A stretch of 64,000 nt of DNA, taken from NCBI GenBank assembly GCA_900315455.1, contig OMZE01000021.1, positions 1 through 64,000 of the forward strand, given 5' to 3'. Position numbers and translations under genes: made by a program. This DNA is from an uncultured Prevotellaceae bacterium. Lineage in GTDB: Bacteria; Bacteroidota; Bacteroidia; Bacteroidales; Bacteroidaceae. The first letter of the stretch is position 1, and each line of letters opens with the position of its first letter. The notes under the pieces are model-generated. The model saw only the letters and a list, made by a program, of their open reading frames with translations. It made no database searches and was not told where the DNA came from. Positions 16,992 through 24,926 of this stretch are shown here, one piece after another.

Positions 16992-18533
16992 ATGGCACAA
17001 GAAGATGTATTCAAGAAAATCGTGAGCCACTGCAAGGAGTATGGTTTCGTTTTCCCCAGCAGTGATATCTACGATGGTCTCGCCGCAGTCTATGACTACG
17101 GTCAGAATGGTGTGGAATTGAAAAACAACATCAAGGAGTATTGGTGGAAGAGCATGGTGCTGCTTCACGAGAATATCGTGGGCATCGACTCTGCTATCTT
17201 CATGCACCCCACCATCTGGAAGGCTTCGGGACATGTCGACGCCTTCAACGACCCTCTCATCGACAACCGCGACTCAAAGAAGCGCTATCGTGCCGACGTG
17301 CTCATCGAAGACCAAATGGCCAAATACGATGAGAAGATACAGAAAGAGGTGGATAAGGCCCGCAAACGCTTCGGAGAGGCTTTCGACGAGCAGAAGTTCC
17401 GGGAGACCAATCCACGTGTGCTCGACAATATCGCCAAGCGCGACGCGCTGCATGAGCGCTACGCCAAGGCCATGCAGGGCCCCGACCTCGAGGAACTGAA
17501 GCAAATCATCCTCGATGAGGGTATCATCGACCCCATCAGTGGTACGAAAAACTGGACCGATGTGCGCCAGTTCAACCTCATGTTCTCTACAGAGATGGGT
17601 TCGGTGTCAGATGCCGCCAACAAAATCTACCTGCGTCCGGAGACGGCACAGGGCATCTTCGTCAACTACCTCAACGTGCAGAAAACAGGGCGCATGAAGA
17701 TTCCTTTCGGCATCGCACAGATAGGAAAGGCTTTCCGCAATGAAATCGTGGCACGCCAGTTCATCTTCCGCATGAGGGAGTTCGAGCAGATGGAGATGCA
17801 GTTCTTTGTCAAGCCGGGTACCGAACTGGAGTGGTTCCCGAAATGGAAGCAGATGCGTATGGCTTGGCACCAGGCCCTTGGCTTCGGTGCAGAGAACTAC
17901 CGCTTCCACGACCACGACAAACTGGCTCACTATGCCAATGCCGCTACCGACATCGAGTTCCGCATGCCGTTCGGCTTCAAGGAGGTGGAGGGTATTCACA
18001 GCCGCACCAACTTCGACCTCTCGCAGCATGAGAAATACAGCGGTCGCTCCATCAAGTACTTCGACCCACAAGACAATGTGAGTTATACGCCGTTCGTCAT
18101 CGAGACATCCATCGGTGTCGACCGTATGTTCCTCTCGGTGATGTGCCACTCCTATCAGGAGGAGCAACTCGAGAATGGCGAGACTCGCGTAGTGCTCAAA
18201 CTGCCCGCCGCACTGGCACCGGTGAAACTGGCCGTACTGCCTCTCGTGCGTAAGGATGGGCTGCCAGAGAAAGCACGCGAAATCATCAACAACCTCAGGT
18301 TCCACTTCAACTGCCAGTACGACGAGAAGGATACTATCGGCAAGCGCTACCGCAGACAGGATGCCATCGGTACTCCTTATTGCGTGACAGTGGACTACGA
18401 TACGCTCAACGACAATACGGTCACACTGCGATTCCGCGACAGCATGGAGCAGGAGCGCGTGAGCATCGACCAACTCAATGCCATCATAGAGGACAAGGTG
18501 AGCATCGCCAGCCTGTTAAAGAAACTGCAATAA
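16992..18533 (+). CDS. glyS: glycyl-tRNA synthetase (single-chain, class II)
   Basis: 513 residues from the ATG at 16992 (MAQEDVFKKIVSHCKEYGF). The class II signatures are clear: motif 2 region GKAFRNEI, the glycine-site segment LRPETAQGIFVNYLN, and motif 3 GVDRMFL. The C-terminal anticodon-binding domain begins around LAPVKLAVLPL. This is the alpha2, eukaryote-like form used by Bacteroidetes, not the alpha2beta2 enzyme of E. coli. It charges tRNA-Gly in the cytoplasm. The FKBP lipoprotein gene starts at the very next base after its stop codon, so the two are co-transcribed. Confidence 0.96.
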   Translation: MAQEDVFKKIVSHCKEYGFVFPSSDIYDGLAAVYDYGQNGVELKNNIKEYWWKSMVLLHENIVGIDSAIFMHPTIWKASGHVDAFNDPLIDNRDSKKRYRADVLIEDQMAKYDEKIQKEVDKARKRFGEAFDEQKFRETNPRVLDNIAKRDALHERYAKAMQGPDLEELKQIILDEGIIDPISGTKNWTDVRQFNLMFSTEMGSVSDAANKIYLRPETAQGIFVNYLNVQKTGRMKIPFGIAQIGKAFRNEIVARQFIFRMREFEQMEMQFFVKPGTELEWFPKWKQMRMAWHQALGFGAENYRFHDHDKLAHYANAATDIEFRMPFGFKEVEGIHSRTNFDLSQHEKYSGRSIKYFDPQDNVSYTPFVIETSIGVDRMFLSVMCHSYQEEQLENGETRVVLKLPAALAPVKLAVLPLVRKDGLPEKAREIINNLRFHFNCQYDEKDTIGKRYRRQDAIGTPYCVTVDYDTLNDNTVTLRFRDSMEQERVSIDQLNAIIEDKVSIASLLKKLQ

Positions 18534-19199
18534 ATGGATTTCAGACATTTCATATCGGTTCTTGGCGCCTTCCTCTTGGCTCTTTCCTTCACCGCATGCA
18601 GCGAAACCGACGACACGGTGGAGGAGTTTCCCAACTGGAAGAGCAAGAATGAGGCTTTCTTCACCGCGAAATACAACACGGCGAAACAGGCCATCCAGGC
18701 GGGCGACAATACCTGGAAGATAATAAAAACGTATACCAAGGACCCGTCGAAAGAGGGAGTGCCTTCTGACTATATCCTCGTGAAGGTGCTCGAAGAAGGC
18801 ACGGGCAGCGGATGCCCGCTCTATACCGACACCGTGAGGGCACACTACCGGGGGCAGTTGCTGGCCTCGACAACCCATGTCGACAAGACCGACAGTGAGT
18901 TGGGAATGGTGTTCGACACGTCATGGAGCGGTGATGTATTCGACAAGAACACTTTTGCACCGATGAAATTCGGTGTGGCAGTAGTGGTTGATGGATTCTC
19001 GACGGCATTGCAGCACATGCATATCGGTGATAGATGGAGAGTCTACATCCCATACCAATTAGGATATAAGGATAGAGATGATGCGTCGATACCGGCATAC
19101 AGCACACTCGTCTTCGAAGTGATGCTCGCCGCTTATTACAGGCCAGGGCAGTTGGTGCCCAACTGGAATACCAATAACTGGATGCTATGGGATGAGTGA
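18534..19199 (+). CDS. FKBP-type peptidyl-prolyl isomerase lipoprotein
   Basis: 221 residues with a lipoprotein signal ending SFTAC (Cys22). The FKBP fold is recognisable from the segments DTVRAHYRGQL, MVFDTSWSGD, FSTALQHMHIGDRW, VYIPYQLGYKD and YSTLVFEVML. It should catalyse prolyl isomerisation of exported proteins in the periplasm or at the outer membrane. Some active-site aromatic positions are changed, so activity is not certain. It directly abuts glyS without a gap. Terminator-like sequence follows at 19278. Confidence 0.88.
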   Translation: MDFRHFISVLGAFLLALSFTACSETDDTVEEFPNWKSKNEAFFTAKYNTAKQAIQAGDNTWKIIKTYTKDPSKEGVPSDYILVKVLEEGTGSGCPLYTDTVRAHYRGQLLASTTHVDKTDSELGMVFDTSWSGDVFDKNTFAPMKFGVAVVVDGFSTALQHMHIGDRWRVYIPYQLGYKDRDDASIPAYSTLVFEVMLAAYYRPGQLVPNWNTNNWMLWDE

Positions 19200-19277
19200 T
19201 TCCATGAGATAAGAAACCATTTCATAATTAATATAGAACTGTAATTTCTAAGTTTATATATAAGAATATGTGCGTCG

Positions 19278-19320
19278 ATCCCCGTCTGCTCGAGAAGAGT
19301 ATGATGGGGATTTTTTTTAT
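19278..19320 (+). terminator. terminator after glyS-FKBP
   Basis: ATCCCC (19278-19283) pairs with GGGGAT (19306-19311), followed by a run of eight T. The loop between them is 22 bases and carries a smaller hairpin around CTCGAG. Confidence 0.65.
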
Positions 19321-19524
19321 GCCCACTGTTCTTATGGCTCTTTAACTCTTCGTTTATCCCCCCATTATATCCCCTTTACTCCTTGTTTTACCCCCATTTA
19401 GCGACCATTCAGCACATACGTCTCTTCCTTTTTTTCTACTTCCATTACATTTCATGACAAACATCAAGACTATTTGACCCATGTCAAGAAACATGCTCCT
19501 TAACGAGAAAAATGTGCAAAATTG

Positions 19525-19887
19525 TTTGCTGTGTGCGCAAACAGTCGTACCTTTGCATCGTCAAAAGGATAAAAGACCAGCATGACAAGTGAGATCAGCA
19601 TGGTATTAGAGACAAGGTAAAAAGATGTATAAAGGATAACAGAAATTAAAAAAATAGGTCACAGGATAAATAAGTCAGTAAAAGGTCATAGGATAATAGA
19701 AAAGAGCAAAAAAATACGTATTAAGAAATAGGTATTAAGAAAAAAGATTGACCAGGATAACAGAAAAAGGTAAAAAGTGACAAGTAATAGAATCTGCAAT
19801 AGGGTTCAAGATTGAGTTTCAGGTAACCGCTCACGCCGTGAGGTGACAGCGAATTGTTTAATTTAAAAGTTAAGAAAGGGTAAAAAG
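19525..19887 (+). promoter_or_regulatory. strong promoter and long A-rich leader of a microprotein transcript
   Basis: TTTG at 19525-19528, 19 bases, then TACCTTTG at 19548-19555: a full match to the Bacteroidetes promoter. The following leader of about 325 bases is A-rich, contains no longer gene, and repeats AGGATAA at least five times (for example near 19565, 19635, 19663, 19690 and 19757), interleaved with AAAAGGT-type strings. Near 19830 a short dyad (CTCACGcCGTGAG) occurs shortly before the microprotein. Confidence 0.65.
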
Positions 19888-19968
19888 ATGATTTCAACGA
19901 TTGTATTGATTTTTGCAGTTTTGATTGCATCAGGATTCCTGTTCGAGAACACCATCGAGAAAAAATAA
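19888..19968 (+). CDS. 26-residue single-pass membrane microprotein
   Basis: ATG at 19888 opens a 26-codon frame: MISTIVLIFAVLIASGF followed by LFENTIEKK, then TAA. It is one hydrophobic helix of about 17 residues with a short charged tail ending EKK. A purine-rich GAAAGGGTAAAAAG precedes the start. The frame lies inside an independent transcription unit, with a perfect promoter at 19525 and a strong terminator at 20013, and no other gene in between. I recognise no family. Such proteins often bind larger membrane complexes, but no partner can be named. The alternative is a regulatory RNA with a chance frame. Confidence 0.6.
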   Translation: MISTIVLIFAVLIASGFLFENTIEKK

Positions 19969-20012
19969 CTCGGACAGATTTTATTGAGAAAACATGAGAA
20001 ATAGATAGTACG

Positions 20013-20049
20013 CGGGTGGAGCCGACAATCGGTGTCCACCCGTTTTTTT
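20013..20049 (+). terminator. strong intrinsic terminator of the microprotein unit
   Basis: CGGGTGGA (20013-20020) pairs with TCCACCCG (20035-20042), with an inner CCG/CGG pair, followed by seven T. Confidence 0.9.
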
Positions 20050-20060
20050 GGGCGTTTTGT

Positions 20061-20091
20061 TTTGCTTTCCGCTCGTTTTTCACTACTTTCG
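20061..20091 (+). promoter_or_regulatory. MATE promoter abutting the start codon
   Basis: TTTG at 20061-20064, 19 bases, then TACTTTCG at 20084-20091. The ATG is at 20099, so the predicted transcript begins within a few bases of the start codon. Confidence 0.7.
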
Positions 20092-20098
20092 CAGAGCA

Positions 20099-21490
20099 AT
20101 GGGAAAATTCCAGGGAAAAAGTGACGTACTGTTGCAACTGATACGTGAGGGCAAACAGTTGAATAACAGCGATAAACTCAACTTAATCATACAGTTGAGC
20201 ATCCCTTCCATATTGGCACAAATCACCAGCGTGGTGATGTTTTTCATCGACCAGGCCATGGTGGGCCACCTCGGCGCTGAGGCTTCGGCAGCAGTGGGAC
20301 TGGTGGAGACCTCCACATGGCTCGTTCTCAGTTTCACCAGTGCGGCATCGATGGGGTTTTCGGTGCAGGTGGCGCATTTCATCGGTGCCAACGATTTCGA
20401 GAAGGCCCGACAGGTGTTCCGCCATGCACTCATTGTCACCACCATCCTCGGCTTGGTCATCGTGGCAGTGGCGGTGGCGATAGCCCGGCCGCTTCCCTAT
20501 TGGTTGGGCGGTGGAGAGACCATTGCCCACGATGGCTCGCTCTATTTCCTGGTCTTCGCTCTCTCTGTGCCTTTCTTCCAACTCAACAGCCTTTGCGGCG
20601 CCATGCTCAAGTGCTCGGGAAACATGCGCATACCGAGTCTGGTGAGCATCATCATGTGTGCCCTCGATGTGGTGTTCAACTATTTCTTCATCTTCATCGC
20701 CGGGATGGGGGTGGTGGGAGCGGCCATCGGCTCTTCCTTGTCAATATTACTTTGCAGTCTGGCACAGGCATATATCGCTATCTTCCGCAACAAGATGTTG
20801 TCGTTGAGGAGGGTGGGAGAACATTTCTTCTGGGTGGCCGACTACCTGCGTAATGCCCTGAAAATCGGACTCCCCATGGCTGTGCAGTCGGTGCTGATGG
20901 GAGGAGCGCAAATCGTGAGCACGATGATCGTGGCACCCTTGGGGAATATTGCCATCGCCGCCAATACGCTTGGCATCACTGCCGAGAGCCTGTGCTACAT
21001 GCCGGGACATGGTATCGGCGAGGCGGCCACGACGCTCATCGGACAGAGTATGGGGGCACGCCGAAAAGACCTCTGCCGCAGTTTCGCCCGCATGACACTC
21101 TATACGGGCATGGTGGTAATGGCGGTGATGGGAGCAGTGATGTTCATCTTCGCGCCAGAGATGATGGCGCTGATGACACCGGTAGAGGAAATCCGGCAGT
21201 TGGGCGCACAATGTCTGCGCATAGAGGCCTTTGCCGAACCTATGTTCGCTGCCTCTATTGTGGCCATCTGCGTGTGTGTGGGTGCTGGCGATACGCTCAA
21301 GCCTGCCATCATCAGCCTTTGCAGCATGTGGTTCGTGCGACTCACTCTCGCCTATGCGCTGTCCATCAACTACGGCTTGCGTGGTGTATGGACGGCTATG
21401 GCCATCGAACTCACCTTCCGCGGCATCCTCCTCACCATCCGCCTCTTCCGGGGAAAGTGGATGAAGGAAATGGCCGTAAAAACACTGTAG
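20099..21490 (+). CDS. MATE-family multidrug/metabolite efflux transporter
   Basis: 463 residues starting MGKFQGKSDVLLQLIREG. There are twelve predicted membrane helices in two homologous halves, with typical MATE strings such as SIPSILAQITSVVMFFIDQ, MVGHLGAEASAAVG and GLPMAVQSVLMGGAQ. These export organic cations or metabolites using a Na+ or H+ gradient. The specific substrate is unknown. Expression starts from its own promoter, which abuts the ATG. The stop codon TAG is supplied by the palindromic element at 21485-21516. Confidence 0.93.
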   Translation: MGKFQGKSDVLLQLIREGKQLNNSDKLNLIIQLSIPSILAQITSVVMFFIDQAMVGHLGAEASAAVGLVETSTWLVLSFTSAASMGFSVQVAHFIGANDFEKARQVFRHALIVTTILGLVIVAVAVAIARPLPYWLGGGETIAHDGSLYFLVFALSVPFFQLNSLCGAMLKCSGNMRIPSLVSIIMCALDVVFNYFFIFIAGMGVVGAAIGSSLSILLCSLAQAYIAIFRNKMLSLRRVGEHFFWVADYLRNALKIGLPMAVQSVLMGGAQIVSTMIVAPLGNIAIAANTLGITAESLCYMPGHGIGEAATTLIGQSMGARRKDLCRSFARMTLYTGMVVMAVMGAVMFIFAPEMMALMTPVEEIRQLGAQCLRIEAFAEPMFAASIVAICVCVGAGDTLKPAIISLCSMWFVRLTLAYALSINYGLRGVWTAMAIELTFRGILLTIRLFRGKWMKEMAVKTL

Positions 21491-21516
21491 AGACGGGATT
21501 CTTCCCGTCTCTACAG
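21485..21516. repeat. 14-bp perfect palindrome, GTAGAGACG type
   Basis: CTGTAGAGACGGGA (21485-21498) pairs perfectly with 21503-21516 around a TTCT loop. It contains the stop codon of the MATE gene and faces the end of the convergent flavin oxidoreductase gene, so it may serve as a two-way terminator. GTAGAGACG palindromes of this kind are dispersed repeats in several phyla. Confidence 0.8.
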
Positions 21517-21554
21517 CCCGCATAATATTTTTTGCATGACTCCCCGCACTAGGG

Positions 21555-22505
21555 TTAGATATCCATTTTTGCTATCCTTTCCTTGGCGGCATCATACTCC
21601 TCGATGAGTTGTTTCATCACAGCGCTTACAGGGAGCACTTCCTTGATGGCAGAGGCTATCTGCCCGATTTCCAGTTCACCATTCTCAATCTCGCCCTCAA
21701 AAATACCGCGTTTCGAGGCGGCTTTTCCTAAAATGGCGCGCAGGTCTTCCACGGTGGCTCCTTCCTTCTCGGCTTCATGGATGCGGTTATAGAGGTCGTT
21801 CTTCACCATGCGTGTAGGCGAGATGAGTTTCAGCGTGAGCATCGTGTCGCCCTCCTCCAGTTGCGTGCAACGGCTCTTGAAGGCCTCCGAGGCACTGCTC
21901 TCCTCGGTTAGGGCGAAGAGGGTGCCTATCTGCACGCCCTCAGCACCAAGGGCCATGGCGGCAAGCATGGCCTGGCCCGAACCGATGCCACCGGCGGCTA
22001 TCAACGGCAGCGACGTGGCCTTCCTCACCTGGGGTATCAGCGTGAGTGTGGTGGTCTCCTCACGGCCGTTGTGTCCTCCTGCTTCGAAGCCCTCTGCAAC
22101 GATGGCGTCGACGCCTGCCTCTTCGCATTTCCTGGCAAACTTCGAACTCGACACCACGTGCACCACCTTCATGCCGGCGTCGTGCAGGCGCTGGGTGTAT
22201 TTCTTCGGACTGCCTGCCGAGGTGAACACGATGCCTACCTTCTCTTCGATGAGAAGGTCGATGAGGCGGTCAATCTCGGGATACATCAGCGGCACGTTCA
22301 CGCCCCAGGGCTTGTCGGTGGCCTCACGCATTTTGTGGACGTGCTCCACGAGGGTCTCGGGGTGCATCGACCCTGCTCCCAGCAGACCGAGTCCGCCGGC
22401 GTTGCTCACGGCAGAGGCGAGGCGCCATCCGCTAATCCATACCATCCCGCCCTGGATGACGGGATATTTTATTCCGAATAATTCTGTGATTCTGTTGTTG
22501 GTCAT
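21555..22505 (-). CDS. nitronate monooxygenase / FabK-like flavin oxidoreductase
   Basis: 316 residues forming an FMN TIM barrel: VIQGGMVWIS at the N-terminus, the catalytic-type His in EAGGHNGRE, and the phosphate-binding loop AAGGIGSGQAMLAAMALGA followed by GVQIGT. The family includes nitronate monooxygenases, which detoxify nitronates, and FabK enoyl-ACP reductases. The C-terminal extension resembles FabK-like members, and sequence alone does not settle which. Its start lies 74 bases inside the end of the radical SAM gene upstream, so translation is probably coupled. Confidence 0.85.
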   Translation of the reverse strand: MTNNRITELFGIKYPVIQGGMVWISGWRLASAVSNAGGLGLLGAGSMHPETLVEHVHKMREATDKPWGVNVPLMYPEIDRLIDLLIEEKVGIVFTSAGSPKKYTQRLHDAGMKVVHVVSSSKFARKCEEAGVDAIVAEGFEAGGHNGREETTTLTLIPQVRKATSLPLIAAGGIGSGQAMLAAMALGAEGVQIGTLFALTEESSASEAFKSRCTQLEEGDTMLTLKLISPTRMVKNDLYNRIHEAEKEGATVEDLRAILGKAASKRGIFEGEIENGELEIGQIASAIKEVLPVSAVMKQLIEEYDAAKERIAKMDI

Positions 22506-23190
22506 TATTGTAGTTTTTTATGGGTTCTTGGGGGGCTTTGGCGGCGTTATGGCGCTTTTTCAGGGCATGGGGGCCTATGGCTTCGGGGGTGAGGTATTCA
22601 AAACGGTCGAACAACGTGAACCCCATCTCCCTCAAGCACTGCTCGCTCTCATCGATGTCGGCCTCGGTGTTGTATTCGGGGATAAGGGGGAGCCGCAGAG
22701 TCACCCGCTCCTGAAGGCCTTTGTCGGCAAGGTAGCGCAGGTTGGAAAGCACCCGCTCCACGTCACCGCCAGTATAGGCATGGTAGATGGCGGGGTGAGT
22801 GTCCTTCACGTCTACGATGAAGTGGTCTATGGCGCCTGTCAGTGCCTCTACGTTGGCACGTGGCACGTTGAGGCTGGTCTCGATGAATAGTTTCCATTCG
22901 GGGGGACAGATTTCGCGAAACCGCAGGATGAAGTCGTGGCGCAGGGCAGGCTCTCCGCCGCCGAAGGTAATGCCGCCGCCGGTGGCAAGAAAATAGAGAT
23001 TGTCGATGAGTGTCGCGTCAAGGAGTGCTTCGGGGGTGAGCACCTGACATGGGGTCGTGGGGTCGAGCGACTGTGGGTTGAGGCAATAGTGGCAGTGGAG
23101 CGTACACCGGTGGAATGCCACCAAGGTGGTCACTCCCTCGCCGTCGGTGGCAATGCGGTGGCGGCTGATGCCGAAGACAGGACATTCCAT
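22432..23190 (-). CDS. radical SAM protein, glycyl-radical-activase-like
   Basis: 252 residues. The [4Fe-4S] motif CX3CX2C is present as RCTLHCHYCLNPQ, with a GGE-type SAM site in ITFGGGEPALRH and a further segment HFIVDVKDTHPAIY. It resembles PflA-type or AmmeMemoRadiSam-type single-domain enzymes that cleave SAM to a 5'-deoxyadenosyl radical. No glycyl-radical enzyme gene is near, so its client is not known. The last 24 residues are read from DNA that also encodes the start of the next gene. It lies 4 bases after menA. Confidence 0.8.
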   Translation of the reverse strand: MECPVFGISRHRIATDGEGVTTLVAFHRCTLHCHYCLNPQSLDPTTPCQVLTPEALLDATLIDNLYFLATGGGITFGGGEPALRHDFILRFREICPPEWKLFIETSLNVPRANVEALTGAIDHFIVDVKDTHPAIYHAYTGGDVERVLSNLRYLADKGLQERVTLRLPLIPEYNTEADIDESEQCLREMGFTLFDRFEYLTPEAIGPHALKKRHNAAKAPQEPIKNYNNDQQQNHRIIRNKISRHPGRDGMD

Positions 23191-23194
23191 GGCG

Positions 23195-24091
23195 CTATCC
23201 CAGTAAGAAGCCTATACTCAGCAGAATGCCGTAGATGAACATGTTGCGGGCGTTCTCGCCGAGAATCTTGTTCAGCCCAAAACCCTTGCCGATGGTCTTC
23301 ATCCGCTCGCTCGTCACCAGGTGCAGCGAGAGATAGACCACGGGTAGCAGGAAAGCCCAGAAATGGCCGTAGGCCCAGTATACCAACCCCAATAGACAGG
23401 CGGTGATGCCCAGGGCGGGAAAAAGCCGTTCGGTGGCTCTCGCGCCAATTCTCACCACAAGGGTGTTCTTCCCCGTGCGGCGGTCGTTGTCGCGGTCGCG
23501 ATAGTTGTTCACCACGAGCAGGGTGTCTATCACCAGCCCGCAGGCCACCGATGCCGTAAACACCTCGAGGGTCATCCTGCCGGTCTGCAGGAAGTAGGTG
23601 GCACCTACGGGCACGATGCCGAAAAACAGAAGCACGAGCACGTCGCCCAGACCCAGGTAGGAGAGGTGGGTGGTGTAGAGGAAGCAGAAGACCACGCAGA
23701 GCACGCCGATGGCCACCATCCACCAACCGCCATAGAGCACCAGTGGTATGCCCACGGCACAGGCTGCCGCCGTGGTGAGGGCGATGGCCTTGCGCATGGC
23801 ACTGAGGGTTACCCAACCTTGTGCGCAGGCTCGTTTCGGCCCTAAGCGCTGCTCGTCGTCGGTGCCTTTCCTGAAGTCGAAGTAGTCATTCACCAGGTTG
23901 GCGTCTATCTGCATGATGAAGGCGAACAGCAGACAGAGGATGGCAGGCAATACCTTGAATCCCGTACCCGAGAGGTCGCACCATGCCATCGACAGGGCTA
24001 CCATCACCGGGACGGCGGCTCCCGACAGGGTCTTGGGGCGAGCGGCGAGGAGCCACGCCCGGGGGGAGTTGAGTCTCACTTCTTCTTCCAT
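23195..24091 (-). CDS. menA: 1,4-dihydroxy-2-naphthoate polyprenyltransferase
   Basis: 298 residues of UbiA-type integral membrane prenyltransferase with both Asp-rich motifs: NDYFDFRKGTD after QIDANLV, and NNYRDRDNDRRTGK. The N-terminal ARPKTLSGAAVPV is characteristic of MenA. It joins a polyprenyl chain to DHNA in menaquinone synthesis, supplying the quinone for anaerobic respiration. It leads a minus-strand operon with the radical SAM and flavin genes, and its 5' region is divergent from the HD gene. The other men genes are not in the window. Confidence 0.92.
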   Translation of the reverse strand: MEEEVRLNSPRAWLLAARPKTLSGAAVPVMVALSMAWCDLSGTGFKVLPAILCLLFAFIMQIDANLVNDYFDFRKGTDDEQRLGPKRACAQGWVTLSAMRKAIALTTAAACAVGIPLVLYGGWWMVAIGVLCVVFCFLYTTHLSYLGLGDVLVLLFFGIVPVGATYFLQTGRMTLEVFTASVACGLVIDTLLVVNNYRDRDNDRRTGKNTLVVRIGARATERLFPALGITACLLGLVYWAYGHFWAFLLPVVYLSLHLVTSERMKTIGKGFGLNKILGENARNMFIYGILLSIGFLLG

Positions 24092-24201
24092 GTTGATATC
24101 GTCACGGCGCGTCGTCGCTGCGGATGTCGCTGCGAGGCGAGCCCTTGCAGGGTCAAAATTACAACTATTTTGCCAATTTGGTGGGTTTTTCCCTCGTTTT
24201 T

Positions 24202-24232
24202 TTTGTTTTTCCGTTTGCTTTCGCTAATTTTG
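24202..24232 (+). promoter_or_regulatory. promoter of the HD gene
   Basis: TTTG at 24202-24205, 19 bases, then TAATTTTG at 24225-24232. The leader to the ATG is about 20 bases. Confidence 0.7.
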
Positions 24233-24257
24233 CGTAGTCACCAATCTTCTTTCTGCT

Positions 24258-24902
24258 ATGATCGACAACAACGTAAGCCTTGACCTGATGGAGTTTGTAG
24301 AGGTCAATATCCTGCCCCGTTACAACGCTTTCGACAAAGCCCACAATCTCTCTCATGCCAACAGGGTCATACGGCAGTCGATAGACCTGGCTCGCACCAT
24401 GGGGGCCGACATCAATATGGCTTACGTGATAGCCGCCTACCATGACCTCGGTCTGGAGGGACCACGGGCGGTGCACCATATCACCAGCGGCAAGATTCTC
24501 CTGGCCGATAAGCGTCTTTCGAAGTGGTTCTCGCCGGCACAACTCCAGGTGATGAAGGAGGCGGTGGAAGACCACCGCGCGTCGGCTTCGCATGCCCCAC
24601 GGAGCCTCTATGGCAGGATAGTGGCTGAGGCCGACCGCGACATCGACCCCGAGACGGTCATCCGCCGCACGGTGGAGTTTGGACTGGGGCATTATCCAGA
24701 AAAAAACAAGGAGGAGCACTGGGAGCGTTTCATGGAGCACATGCACAACAAATATTCTTCGCATGGCTACATCAAACTGTGGCTGCCCGGATCCGACAAC
24801 GAAAAGAAACTCAAGCAGTTGCGCGACTTGATAGAGTCGCCTCAAGCCATGCGCCCCATCTTCGACCGTATCTTCGAAGAGGAAACAGCCGGCAACCAGT
24901 AA
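24258..24902 (+). CDS. HD-domain phosphohydrolase
   Basis: 214 residues. The metal-binding set is visible: His33 in HNLSHANRV, the His62-Asp63 pair in AAYHDLGLEG, and downstream HHITSGKIL and EDHRASAS. HD proteins hydrolyse nucleotides or phosphoesters. This short, stand-alone form is closest to uncharacterised YedJ/YpgQ-like members, so the substrate is left open. It has its own promoter and converges on the Porin_10 gene, with only 24 bases between the two stop codons. Confidence 0.85.
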   Translation: MIDNNVSLDLMEFVEVNILPRYNAFDKAHNLSHANRVIRQSIDLARTMGADINMAYVIAAYHDLGLEGPRAVHHITSGKILLADKRLSKWFSPAQLQVMKEAVEDHRASASHAPRSLYGRIVAEADRDIDPETVIRRTVEFGLGHYPEKNKEEHWERFMEHMHNKYSSHGYIKLWLPGSDNEKKLKQLRDLIESPQAMRPIFDRIFEEETAGNQ

Positions 24903-24926
24903 AGTCCCTGAAGTCTTTAAAGCCTT

